The notes under the pieces are model-generated. The model was not told where the DNA came from. It saw nothing but the letters and a program-made list of their open reading frames with translations, and made no database searches. DNA of 64,000 bases from Bacteroidetes bacterium UBA2475 (GTDB lineage Bacteria; Bacteroidota; Bacteroidia; B-17B0; Aurantibacillaceae). Positions 26,748-34,102 of this stretch are shown piece after piece. The DNA is taken from positions 124,001-188,000 of the forward strand of contig DDPF01000004.1 of the NCBI GenBank assembly GCA_002342065.1, in the 5' to 3' direction. Within the stretch, counting starts at the first letter, position 1, and each line of letters begins with the position of its first letter. Position numbers and translations under genes: made by a program.

Positions 26748-27422
26748 CTATTTGAGAAGGTCTGGACGGCGCAGTTTTGTGCGCTCTACGCTTTGCTCAT
26801 GGCGCCACTTATCAATGTTTGCGCTGTGTCCACTTAATAATATCTCCGGTATGGTCCAGCCGTTAAACTCGGCAGGTCTTGTATATACAGGAGGTGCAAG
26901 CAAATTATCCTGGAAAGAATCACTAAGAGCTGAGGTCTCATCGTTTAAAACGCCCGGTAACAAACGAATAACACCATCACAAAAGGCAGCTGCCGGAATT
27001 TCGCCACCACTTAAAACGTAATCGCCAATACTTATTTCTTTTGTGATCAAGTGCTGACGCACCCTCTCATCAACGCCTTTGTAATGGCCACAAAGTATAA
27101 TTATGTTCTTTAAAAGCGAATATTGATTGCAGAGTTTCTGGCTAAGTAGCTCTCCATCGGGACTCATATAAATTACTTCGTCATATGTTCTCTTAGACTT
27201 AAGATCGGCTATGCAAGCTGCAATTGGCTCAATGCTTAAAACCATTCCGGCCCCGCCACCAAAAGCATAATCATCAATTTGCTTTTGTTTATTGGTAGAG
27301 TAATCGCGAAGATTAATAAGATTAACCTCTACCAACTTATTAGTTATAGCCCTTTTTAAGATAGAATGGCCAAAAAAGCTGGTCATAAGATCTGGAACGG
27401 CACTAATAATATCAATTCTCAT
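26748..27422 (-). CDS. trmD: tRNA (guanine-N1)-methyltransferase
   Basis: 224 residues, the usual length. MRIDIISAVPDLMTSFFGHS, the trefoil-knot AdoMet-binding segments YMSPDGELLSQKL, LCGHYKGVDERV and EISIGDYVLSGGEIPAAAF, and the C-terminal RRPDLL identify TrmD, which methylates G37 of tRNAs next to the anticodon. In many bacteria trmD sits with rpsP, rimM and rplS; none is nearby. It appears to be transcribed alone from a box 4 nt before its ATG. Confidence 0.97.
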   Translation of the reverse strand: MRIDIISAVPDLMTSFFGHSILKRAITNKLVEVNLINLRDYSTNKQKQIDDYAFGGGAGMVLSIEPIAACIADLKSKRTYDEVIYMSPDGELLSQKLCNQYSLLKNIIILCGHYKGVDERVRQHLITKEISIGDYVLSGGEIPAAAFCDGVIRLLPGVLNDETSALSDSFQDNLLAPPVYTRPAEFNGWTIPEILLSGHSANIDKWRHEQSVERTKLRRPDLLK

Positions 27423-27426
27423 GCTG

Positions 27427-27434
27427 TAAAGATA
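27427..27434 (-). promoter_or_regulatory. -7-like box TATCTTTA before trmD, leaderless type
   Basis: On the minus strand TATCTTTA, one base from TAnnTTTG, ends 4 nt before the trmD ATG. The spacing equals that at 4139, 9007 and 49539. Confidence 0.5.
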
Positions 27435-27518
27435 GCCTTTTTAACAAAATTACAGCCTTAACCATTTGGTAACGTTTGGCTAAGGATTTAAGTAAGTAGT
27501 GCTTGTAATTTTACATCA

Positions 27519-27854
27519 GTGAAAAGATTAGTTTACATATTTTTATTTTTAGGCTTAACCGCAGTTTCTTTTGCAGGAAATAACGATAAAGAAAAGAAAT
27601 CTGTTGCCGTAACACAAAAAACCGTTGCAGGTAAGATCACCGATGTTACAGGCGAATCTATTGCGGGAGCAAAAATTACGATCAATGAAACAGGCGAAAC
27701 TTTTTTTGCAGATTTTGATGGTAATTTTAAACTTTCACTAAAAACAGATAAGGTCTATTCCATCTCTATAAATACTATTGGTTACCAACTATTGGAAGTA
27801 AAATCGAACACACTTTCACTATTTTCCGACCTTTCTCTTAAAGAACTTAACTAG
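27519..27854 (+). CDS. Small secreted CarboxypepD_reg-like protein
   Basis: 111 residues from a GTG start. Signal peptide (about 1-19, ending VSFAG), then a single CarboxypepD_reg-like beta-sandwich: VAGKITDVTGESIAGAKITI ... FFADFDGNFKLSL ... YSISINTIGYQLLEV. This is the module found at the N-terminus of TonB-dependent receptors, here alone. Function unknown. A TAATTTTA word (27506-27513), a near match to the -7 box, ends 5 nt before GTG. The 160 nt downstream to the next gene hold nothing I can name. Confidence 0.82.
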   Translation: MKRLVYIFLFLGLTAVSFAGNNDKEKKSVAVTQKTVAGKITDVTGESIAGAKITINETGETFFADFDGNFKLSLKTDKVYSISINTIGYQLLEVKSNTLSLFSDLSLKELN

Positions 27855-28014
27855 TTAACGTCTGCAACGCTTTATTCACAAGTCCTTCACGTATTTTAAC
27901 GATATTTAAAGTAAAGTTAAGGTTAAATATGTATTACGCCATTGTTTCCTAAGCGTTATCTTAATATCTTTGATATAAGAAATTGATTCTTTTTAATTTT
28001 TAAAACAAACAATT

Positions 28015-28473
28015 ATGAAAAAGTTAGTAGTAATAGTTTTATCGGTTTTAATAACAGGCGTTACAAACGCTCAAATACAAAACGAAAAAGGTTTATATAT
28101 AGATAGCGAAGGCAATCTATTTAACGGAACTGTCCAAAAAACAGAAAATGCTGTTAAAACAGATTTTACAGTTAAAGAAGGTGTAATTAATGGTGAGGCT
28201 ATTTACTATTATGCATCGGGAAATAAAATGGAAAGCGGTATGTTCACTAATGGTCAAAAAGACCAAAAATGGACCCGTTTTAACGAGAACGGCACAGTTT
28301 CTGCAATTGCATTTTATAATGTGGGTAAAAAAACCGGAACCTGGTTAGTTTATGATGAGACAGGTAAAAAACGCTTTGAAATGAATTACAATAATGGCGA
28401 TAAAACCGGCACATGGACCAATTGGGACGAAAACGGCGCAGTTGCAAGCACTAAAAACTACGATCCAAATTAA
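28015..28473 (+). CDS. MORN/YwqK-like repeat secreted protein
   Basis: 152 residues. Signal peptide (about 1-19, ending GVTNA), then short repeats of the form G...YY..SG.k...G.f.nG.k.G.W..... (for example YYYASGNKMESGMFTNGQKD, TGTWLVYDETGKKRF, KTGTWTNWDENGAV). This is the MORN-like repeat of the YwqK family, sometimes labelled antitoxin component; a toxin partner is not visible and I do not claim that role. It ends at a good terminator (28497-28523). Confidence 0.85.
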   Translation: MKKLVVIVLSVLITGVTNAQIQNEKGLYIDSEGNLFNGTVQKTENAVKTDFTVKEGVINGEAIYYYASGNKMESGMFTNGQKDQKWTRFNENGTVSAIAFYNVGKKTGTWLVYDETGKKRFEMNYNNGDKTGTWTNWDENGAVASTKNYDPN

Positions 28474-28496
28474 TCTAAAACATATTTATATGCTTG

Positions 28497-28523
28497 AAAG
28501 CCCCTATTATGGGGCTTTTTTTA
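28497..28523 (+). terminator. Rho-independent terminator after the MORN-like gene
   Basis: An 8-bp stem AAAGCCCC / GGGGCTTT with a TATTAT loop is followed by a T tract, 24 nt after the stop codon. Confidence 0.88.
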
Positions 28524-28582
28524 TGTAATAAAGTAGCTAAAATCCATTAAACAAAAAATCTAGCAATTCGCTAAAAACGCAG

Positions 28583-28590
28583 TACCTTTG
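28583..28590 (+). promoter_or_regulatory. -7 promoter box TACCTTTG, leaderless type
   Basis: An exact TAnnTTTG box ends 6 nt before ATG 28597. A reading from TTG 28588 would begin inside the box, so ATG 28597 is preferred. Confidence 0.6.
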
Positions 28591-28596
28591 CCGCCG

Positions 28597-30501
28597 ATGA
28601 ATTTACTCTCTATAAATAACCTTTCTAAAGCCTACGGCGCAAAAAAACTTTTTAATAAAATAAGCTTTGGTATAAACTATGGCGAAAAAGTAGCTCTGGT
28701 TGCAAAAAATGGTTCAGGTAAAACAACACTCTTTAAAATTTTAAAAGGTATTGAAATTGCCGATGAAGGTGATGTTACTTTTAGAAAAGATATTACAATT
28801 GGATTTCTTGATCAGAATTTTACGTTTGATGAAAATGCGAGCATTCAACATTTAATTGATACTGCCGATAATAAATTTGTACGCGCCATTAGAGAATATG
28901 ATGATGTAATTAAATTAAGCGAAACATCTACTGATCCAAAAGTTGCAGATAGATTAGAAGAATCTCTAAACCAGATGAATTTAATTGATGCCTGGGATTA
29001 CGAAAAAAATATTGTAGAGATCCTTTCGCGTTTAGAAATAAGAGATAATACGCAAATAGTAAAAACACTTTCGGGTGGACAAAAAAAACGCGTTGCCCTT
29101 GCATTAACTTTAATTAATCGTCCGAGTTTAATTATTATGGATGAGCCAACTAACCATTTGGACATTGACATGATTGAATGGTTAGAGAATTATTTACAGG
29201 ATGCATCGTTAAGCATTTTATTAGTTACGCATGATCGTTATTTTTTAGATGAGGTGTGTGATAAAATTATTGAAATTGACAATTACAAACTATACGAATA
29301 CAACGGCAACTTTGATTATTATTTAGAGAAAAAAGCTGAGCGTGAACAAATTTCTGATGCTGAAATAGACAAAGCGCGTAACTTATATCGTAAAGAAGTG
29401 GTATGGGTTCGTAAGATGCCAAAAGCTCGCGGCACAAAATCAAAATCGCGTGTAGATGCTTTTTATGAGATCGAGAAAAAAGCCAAGCAAAAACGCGTTG
29501 AGAAAAAAATTGAGTTAACGGTGAAGATGGAGCGTATGGGTTCTAAAATTGTTGAGCTGCATAACATCACAAAAAATTATCCAAACAAAGCTATTTTAAC
29601 TGAGCCTTTTACGTATACATTTATTCCAGGAGAAAAAATTGGTGTAGTTGGTAAAAATGGTGTTGGTAAAACAACTTTATTAAATATTATACAAGGCAAA
29701 GAAACTGTTGATGCAGGCAAAGTCTCTTTAGGCGATACCATTGTTTTTGGTTATTATTCGCAAGGCGGTATGATCATTAATAATGATAAACGCATCATCG
29801 AAATTGTACAGGATATTGCAGACTATATTCCATTAGCTAACGGCACCAGCCTTTCGGCATCGCAATTATTAACACGTTTTAATTTTACCCCAAGTGTACA
29901 ATTTAGTTATGCCCATACATTAAGCGGTGGCGAAAAAAGAAGATTGTTCTTGCTAACGGTATTGATGAAAAATCCGAACTTCTTAATTCTTGATGAACCA
30001 ACTAATGATCTTGATATTGTTACCTTACAAACGCTGGAAGATTTTTTAGAAGAATTTAAAGGGTGTGTTTTAATTGTTTCTCACGACAGGTATTTTATTG
30101 ATAGATTAGTAGATCATACTTTTGTTTTGGAGGGTGATGGCGCCATTAAAGATTTTCCTGGCAACTATACCGAGTACCGCGAATGGAAAGCAAATAAAAA
30201 AGATGAGAAGTTTCCTGAATTAAAAATCGAAATCCCTGTTATAGAAAAAATTGTAAGCGACGAAAAACCCAAAACCGAAACGCCTGCAAAAAAATTATCT
30301 TACAAAACACAGCGTGAGTTAGAGATCCTCGAAAAAGAAATTCCAACACTGGAAGAAAAAAAGAGAACGTTGGAAGAAAAATTAGCAAGCGGAATAACAG
30401 AGTATAACGAGATCCAAAAAATAAGTGACGAGTTAAAATTGCTTTCAAAAGATCTTGACGAAAAATCTACACGCTGGTTAGAGATACAGGAAGAGGTGTA
30501 A
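28597..30501 (+). CDS. ABC-F family ATP-binding protein (Uup-like)
   Basis: 634 residues with two ABC ATPase domains in one chain and no membrane domain, which defines ABC-F. Domain 1: Walker A KNGSGKTT, signature LSGGQKKR, Walker B LIIMDEPTNHLD. Domain 2: GKNGVGKTT, LSGGEKRR, FLILDEPTNDLD. The linker between them is basic, and a C-terminal coiled coil (about 565-634, ELEILEKEIPTLEEKKRTLE) resembles the DNA-binding tail of Uup. Family members act on ribosomes or, for Uup, on DNA structures. It is cytoplasmic. The start is ATG 28597, directly after the promoter box. It converges on the MlaF-like gene with 3 nt between stops. Confidence 0.94.
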   Translation: MNLLSINNLSKAYGAKKLFNKISFGINYGEKVALVAKNGSGKTTLFKILKGIEIADEGDVTFRKDITIGFLDQNFTFDENASIQHLIDTADNKFVRAIREYDDVIKLSETSTDPKVADRLEESLNQMNLIDAWDYEKNIVEILSRLEIRDNTQIVKTLSGGQKKRVALALTLINRPSLIIMDEPTNHLDIDMIEWLENYLQDASLSILLVTHDRYFLDEVCDKIIEIDNYKLYEYNGNFDYYLEKKAEREQISDAEIDKARNLYRKEVVWVRKMPKARGTKSKSRVDAFYEIEKKAKQKRVEKKIELTVKMERMGSKIVELHNITKNYPNKAILTEPFTYTFIPGEKIGVVGKNGVGKTTLLNIIQGKETVDAGKVSLGDTIVFGYYSQGGMIINNDKRIIEIVQDIADYIPLANGTSLSASQLLTRFNFTPSVQFSYAHTLSGGEKRRLFLLTVLMKNPNFLILDEPTNDLDIVTLQTLEDFLEEFKGCVLIVSHDRYFIDRLVDHTFVLEGDGAIKDFPGNYTEYREWKANKKDEKFPELKIEIPVIEKIVSDEKPKTETPAKKLSYKTQRELEILEKEIPTLEEKKRTLEEKLASGITEYNEIQKISDELKLLSKDLDEKSTRWLEIQEEV

Positions 30502-30504
30502 ATA

Positions 30505-31263
30505 TTATTTACTCGGCGTTCCCAAAACCTGTTTCATAAACTCGCTGGCAAAAACAAAATCAAATAATTCCTGATTCTTTGTTTTTAGGATCTGCGATTT
30601 ATCGCCCGTCCACCAGTTCTCGCCTTTATGCACGAACATAATATTATCACCAATTTCTATTACACTATTCATATCATGTGTAACGATGATAGTTGTAATA
30701 TTAAACTCATCGGTAATATTTTTGATAAGGTTATCAATAACAATAGATGTTTTTGGATCTAAACCGGAGTTAGGCTCATCACAAAATAAATAACTTGGAT
30801 TGTTGGCAATGGCTCTTGCAAGTGCAGCACGTTTTTTCATACCACCACTTAATTCTGCGGGATACAATTTATTTTTTCCAACCAATTGAACTTTTTCGAG
30901 ACAAAAATTAACTCGTTCCAGTTTTTCTGCTTTTGTAAGATCAGTGAACATATCCAAAGGAAACTGAACATTCTCTTCTAAAGTTTGCGAATCAAATAAA
31001 GCACCGCCCTGAAAAAGCATTCCAATTTTTTTACGAACGTTCTCTTGCTCGTTAACGGATAGCTTTGGGAAATTTTGTCCATCGTATAATATCTCTCCAC
31101 TATCGGCTTTATGCAAGCCAACCATCAATTTTAAAATAGTTGTTTTACCGCAACCGCTTTCGCCAATAATTAAATTTGTTTTTCCTTTATAAAAAGTAAA
31201 CGAAACGTCTTTTACAACTTGTCTGTCGCCAAAAGTTTTATTTATATTTTTTATTTCGATCAA
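30505..31263 (-). CDS. ABC transporter ATP-binding protein, MlaF-like (lipid transport)
   Basis: 252 residues. Walker A GESGCGKTT (about 34-42), Q-loop MLFQGGALFDSQTL, signature LSGGMKKR, Walker B LFCDEPNSGLDP and the switch His in VTHDMN. The GALFDS after the Q-loop and SGGM in the signature are typical of MlaF/MkL ATPases, which power lipid movement between inner and outer membranes. Its ATG overlaps the stop of the MlaE-like permease gene by 4 nt, so the two are made together. An MCE-domain (MlaD) gene is not in the window. Confidence 0.93.
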   Translation of the reverse strand: MIEIKNINKTFGDRQVVKDVSFTFYKGKTNLIIGESGCGKTTILKLMVGLHKADSGEILYDGQNFPKLSVNEQENVRKKIGMLFQGGALFDSQTLEENVQFPLDMFTDLTKAEKLERVNFCLEKVQLVGKNKLYPAELSGGMKKRAALARAIANNPSYLFCDEPNSGLDPKTSIVIDNLIKNITDEFNITTIIVTHDMNSVIEIGDNIMFVHKGENWWTGDKSQILKTKNQELFDFVFASEFMKQVLGTPSK

Positions 31264-32003
31264 CGATTAAGGAATAAATTAGTTAAGATCAAACCAAATA
31301 ACAAAATTAAAATACTGCTATAAACTACTGCGTTGGTACTGCTTTTACCAACCTCTAAAGCGCCGCCACTGGTGTTATAACCAAAGTAAGCTGATACGGA
31401 TGTTATGATAAAAGCAAACACAATTACTTTTGTAAATGAGTAGTATAATTTCCAGGGTTCAAAAAATGCCTGGATCCCAAAAATATATTCATACTCTGTA
31501 CAAGCTCCCGAAGCAACGCCCATAAAGTAACCGCCCCAAATACCCAAAAACATACTTAAAGCAATTAAAAAAGGAAAAATGATAACTGCCGCAGCAACTT
31601 TTGGAAATATTAAGTAACCGGCAGAGTTAATTCCCATTATCTCTAAAGCATCTATTTGCTCAGTAATACGCATGGCACCAATTTCAGAAGCAATATTAGA
31701 ACCAACTTTTCCGGCTAATATTAAACATACAATGGTTGGACTAAACTCCAGCATGATGCTTTCACGGGTAGTGAAACCAACGGCATATAACGGCACCCAT
31801 GGGCTATTAAAGCCAAAAGCGGCCTGTATAGTAATGATGCCGCCCATAAAAACAGAGATAATAGCAATAATAGGCAAAGAAGAGATGCCAATATTATTGA
31901 TCTCGAAAATGATCTGGCGCATATAAACGCTATGTTTTTGGGGCCTTGCAAAAACCCTGTACAAAAGCATAAAATAGCGTCCTATGTGAAAAAACAAGTT
32001 CAT
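31260..32003 (-). CDS. ABC transporter permease, MlaE-like
   Basis: 247 residues, the MlaE/PermE family length. Hydrophobic helices and the family motifs are clear: FMGGIITIQAAFGF, ESIMLEFSPTIVCLILAGKV, GSNIASEIGAMRITEQIDAL and EIMGINSAGYLIFPKVAAA. It is the inner-membrane part of a phospholipid or glycolipid transporter, paired with the ATPase gene it overlaps by 4 nt. A near-consensus box TATTTTTA lies about 10 nt before the ATG on the minus strand, diverging from the small lipoprotein gene at 32055. Confidence 0.93.
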   Translation of the reverse strand: MNLFFHIGRYFMLLYRVFARPQKHSVYMRQIIFEINNIGISSLPIIAIISVFMGGIITIQAAFGFNSPWVPLYAVGFTTRESIMLEFSPTIVCLILAGKVGSNIASEIGAMRITEQIDALEIMGINSAGYLIFPKVAAAVIIFPFLIALSMFLGIWGGYFMGVASGACTEYEYIFGIQAFFEPWKLYYSFTKVIVFAFIITSVSAYFGYNTSGGALEVGKSSTNAVVYSSILILLFGLILTNLFLNR

Positions 32004-32035
32004 TTTTGAAGTCTAAAAATACTAAATTATTCCCT

Positions 32036-32043
32036 TATATTTG
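32036..32043 (+). promoter_or_regulatory. -7 promoter box TATATTTG for the 48-residue lipoprotein
   Basis: An exact TAnnTTTG box ends 11 nt before ATG 32055, so the transcript would have a leader of only a few bases. It supports the small ORF as a real gene. Confidence 0.55.
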
Positions 32044-32054
32044 TATGTATAATT

Positions 32055-32201
32055 ATGTTTAAACGCTCCCTTATAATTTTTTCGATATTAGCTATTGTTG
32101 CCTGTACAATGGAAAGTTGCTTTAATAAAAATAAATGCGACGGCTGCCCCGGCATTATTAAAAAGAAGAGAGTAAGGAAATCAAGCAAAGGCTCTATTTA
32201 A
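32055..32201 (+). CDS. 48-residue Cys-rich lipoprotein
   Basis: ATG 32055 opens a 48-codon frame ending in TAA 32199-32201. The first 17 residues (MFKRSLIIFSILAIVAC) form a lipoprotein signal with lipobox IVAC. The mature part would start CTMESCFNKNKCDGCPGIIK and end in a basic tail (KKKRVRKSSKGS). Four further residues matter: Cys22, Cys28, Cys31 and Pro32, giving a CDGCPG motif. I recall similar tiny Bacteroidota lipoproteins with a Cys-x(1-2)-Cys-Pro core; their function is unknown. A promoter box before it, a complete signal and its place between divergent and convergent genes support coding. Confidence 0.75.
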   Translation: MFKRSLIIFSILAIVACTMESCFNKNKCDGCPGIIKKKRVRKSSKGSI

Positions 32202-32208
32202 AGCGCCG

Positions 32209-33018
32209 CTAGTAGGCCACTTCTGCATGAAGGCCAACGCCAACAGGAATTTTGTTCCATTTATCCTGGCTTGCCTGACGAAAATAAGTTGGACTACCCA
32301 CCAATTTTGCTGAGAAATATAATCCTTTTACATCGCCCAGATCTTTGATCCATTCTAAGGAAATGAACACATCATCATCAACATATAAGTTATAAGGTGT
32401 TAGGTCTAGTTCTATCAATCCTGTTTTCTCTTTCATCTCAACAATAACATTTTGAGTTAACAGATTATCTTTTGGATTTCCTTTCTCATCTTTATTATAA
32501 ACATTAAATCTAAAGATTGGTTTTTCGATAGAGTTTCTTGGTACATTCAAAAAGAATTTACGCAATTGTGTTTTTGGATGTTTGATATTTAATTTTACTG
32601 CTAATTCGGCGCCTAATGTATTTTTAACGAAACCAGCAGTAACACCATTTGTTTTAGTATCGTTACCTAATATTTTTATTTTGGTTTTTTTGCTTGAAAT
32701 AACAACTTCATTTAAGTTAGTTGCAGCTTGCGCTAGCCTAATTTTATTTAACTGCGCTAAATTTGCCGCAGAAAAAGTTTTTGGCCTGTAACCTATCATA
32801 GAAACTTTTATAGGTGCATTTGCAACACTATCGGGTACCTCAAAAGTAAATTCGCCTTGTTCATTTGTAACAGTACCAAAGCCTTTACCAACAATACCAA
32901 TATTTGCAAATTCAATGGGTTGATTAGTGATGCTATCCAGCAAAATACCTTTGCAGATCTTTTGAGAAAATAAAGAAGAAAAAATTAAACTAAAACAGAG
33001 TACCGTAAATAATTTCAT
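32209..33018 (-). CDS. Secreted protein with N-terminal CarboxypepD_reg-like domain
   Basis: 269 residues. Signal peptide (about 1-18, ending LFSQ), then a CarboxypepD_reg-like domain (GILLDSITNQPIEFANIGIV ... GTVTNEQGEFTFEVPD, about 22-110, ending NEVVISSKK). The remaining 150 residues form another beta-rich domain (FRFNVYNKDEKGNPKDNLLT, IELDLTPYNLYVDDDVFISL) that I recognise from uncharacterised Bacteroidota proteins. There is no barrel or plug domain, so it is not a receptor. Function unknown. It converges on the small lipoprotein gene with 7 nt between stops. Confidence 0.85.
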   Translation of the reverse strand: MKLFTVLCFSLIFSSLFSQKICKGILLDSITNQPIEFANIGIVGKGFGTVTNEQGEFTFEVPDSVANAPIKVSMIGYRPKTFSAANLAQLNKIRLAQAATNLNEVVISSKKTKIKILGNDTKTNGVTAGFVKNTLGAELAVKLNIKHPKTQLRKFFLNVPRNSIEKPIFRFNVYNKDEKGNPKDNLLTQNVIVEMKEKTGLIELDLTPYNLYVDDDVFISLEWIKDLGDVKGLYFSAKLVGSPTYFRQASQDKWNKIPVGVGLHAEVAY

Positions 33019-33078
33019 AAAATTGTTTGTTTTAGTTTAAGACGATTGAATGTAAAAAAAGTTACAGAAAAAATAAAA

Positions 33079-33960
33079 TTAATATTTTGCCCCACCAATT
33101 CCAATGTTCTCAATTGGATGCCAGGTGGTTTTAATCTCCTGAAGATCTAAAATTAAATATGGATTTTGATTTTCATCTTTGATCCAATCTTTATTCCAAT
33201 TAAAAGAACGTTTTACATTGAGGGAAGAATTCTCTGAAATAATTTTTGCTTCTTCTTTATTATTGCGGCAATAAATAATGGCATTTACATCCATGTGTGA
33301 AGAAAAATGACTGTGCAATTCTTTAGAAGTGCCGGTTAAAATATTAACTACCCCGCCCGAAAGATCAGAAGTGGCAAGCACTTCGGCAAAGGTAACAGAA
33401 CTCAAAGGCAAACTGTTAGATGCCAACACTACGCATGTGTTACCACCGCAAATAACCGGCGCAATAACACTTACCAAGCCTAATAATCCCAGATCTTCAG
33501 GCGCAATTATTGAAACAACACCGGTTGGCTCCGGCACCGAAAAATTAAAATGAGATGAAGCTACAGGATTTACAGAACTAAATAGTGCAGAATATTTATC
33601 GCACCAGCCGGCGTAATACACCAACCTGTCAATGCTCTGTAACACTTCTGTTTCTGCAGCTTTTGCTGTAAGACCTTGTAAAACCAGTTCTTCTACAAAT
33701 TGTGCTTTTCTACCTTCCAGCATTTCGGCAATACGGTATAAAATTTGACTACGGTTAAAAGCTGTTTTTCCGCTCCAACCTGCAAATGCAGACCGGGCTG
33801 CAACAACAGCATTTCTAAAGTCTTTGCGGGACGATAAACACACGTTGGCAACAGTATCGCCTTTTTTATTTAAGAGGGCGTAATAACGTCCGCTCTCGGT
33901 GCGAGGGAATTGTCCGCCAATATATATTTTGTAAGTTTTTAAAACGTTTAATCGTGCCAT
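33079..33960 (-). CDS. Half-length aldehyde dehydrogenase-like protein lacking the catalytic domain
   Basis: 293 residues from ATG 33960. The N-terminus (YKIYIGGQFPRTESGRYYAL) and the middle (RSQILYRIAEMLEGRKAQFV, PTGVVSIIAPEDLGLLGLVS) are the start and NAD-binding domain of an aldehyde dehydrogenase. A complete enzyme has about 480 residues; here the sequence ends where the catalytic Glu (ELGGK) and Cys would begin, replaced by NVKRSFNWNKDWIKDENQNP and a unique tail. It resembles the non-catalytic second module of ALDH16-type proteins (from memory). The frame ends cleanly, so it seems a stable short form, not a fresh frameshift. No full ALDH gene is adjacent. ATG 33966 is a close alternative start. 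Confidence 0.8.
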   Translation of the reverse strand: MARLNVLKTYKIYIGGQFPRTESGRYYALLNKKGDTVANVCLSSRKDFRNAVVAARSAFAGWSGKTAFNRSQILYRIAEMLEGRKAQFVEELVLQGLTAKAAETEVLQSIDRLVYYAGWCDKYSALFSSVNPVASSHFNFSVPEPTGVVSIIAPEDLGLLGLVSVIAPVICGGNTCVVLASNSLPLSSVTFAEVLATSDLSGGVVNILTGTSKELHSHFSSHMDVNAIIYCRNNKEEAKIISENSSLNVKRSFNWNKDWIKDENQNPYLILDLQEIKTTWHPIENIGIGGAKY

Positions 33961-34102
33961 GATCATTTAAATATAGAATTGTAAAGATAAGCTATTTTCT
34001 AAACACTCAATAAAAGGTACCAGATATAGGGTGAAATTACCAAACCACTCTTCCCTGCATGATTCTAATATAAATTTCATATATTTAATTAAAATATATG
34101 CC

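Noticed and set aside
28015..28473. Toxin-antitoxin pair suggested by the YwqK-like repeats
   Set aside because: No toxin-like gene is adjacent, and the MORN-like repeats with a signal peptide point to a secreted protein.
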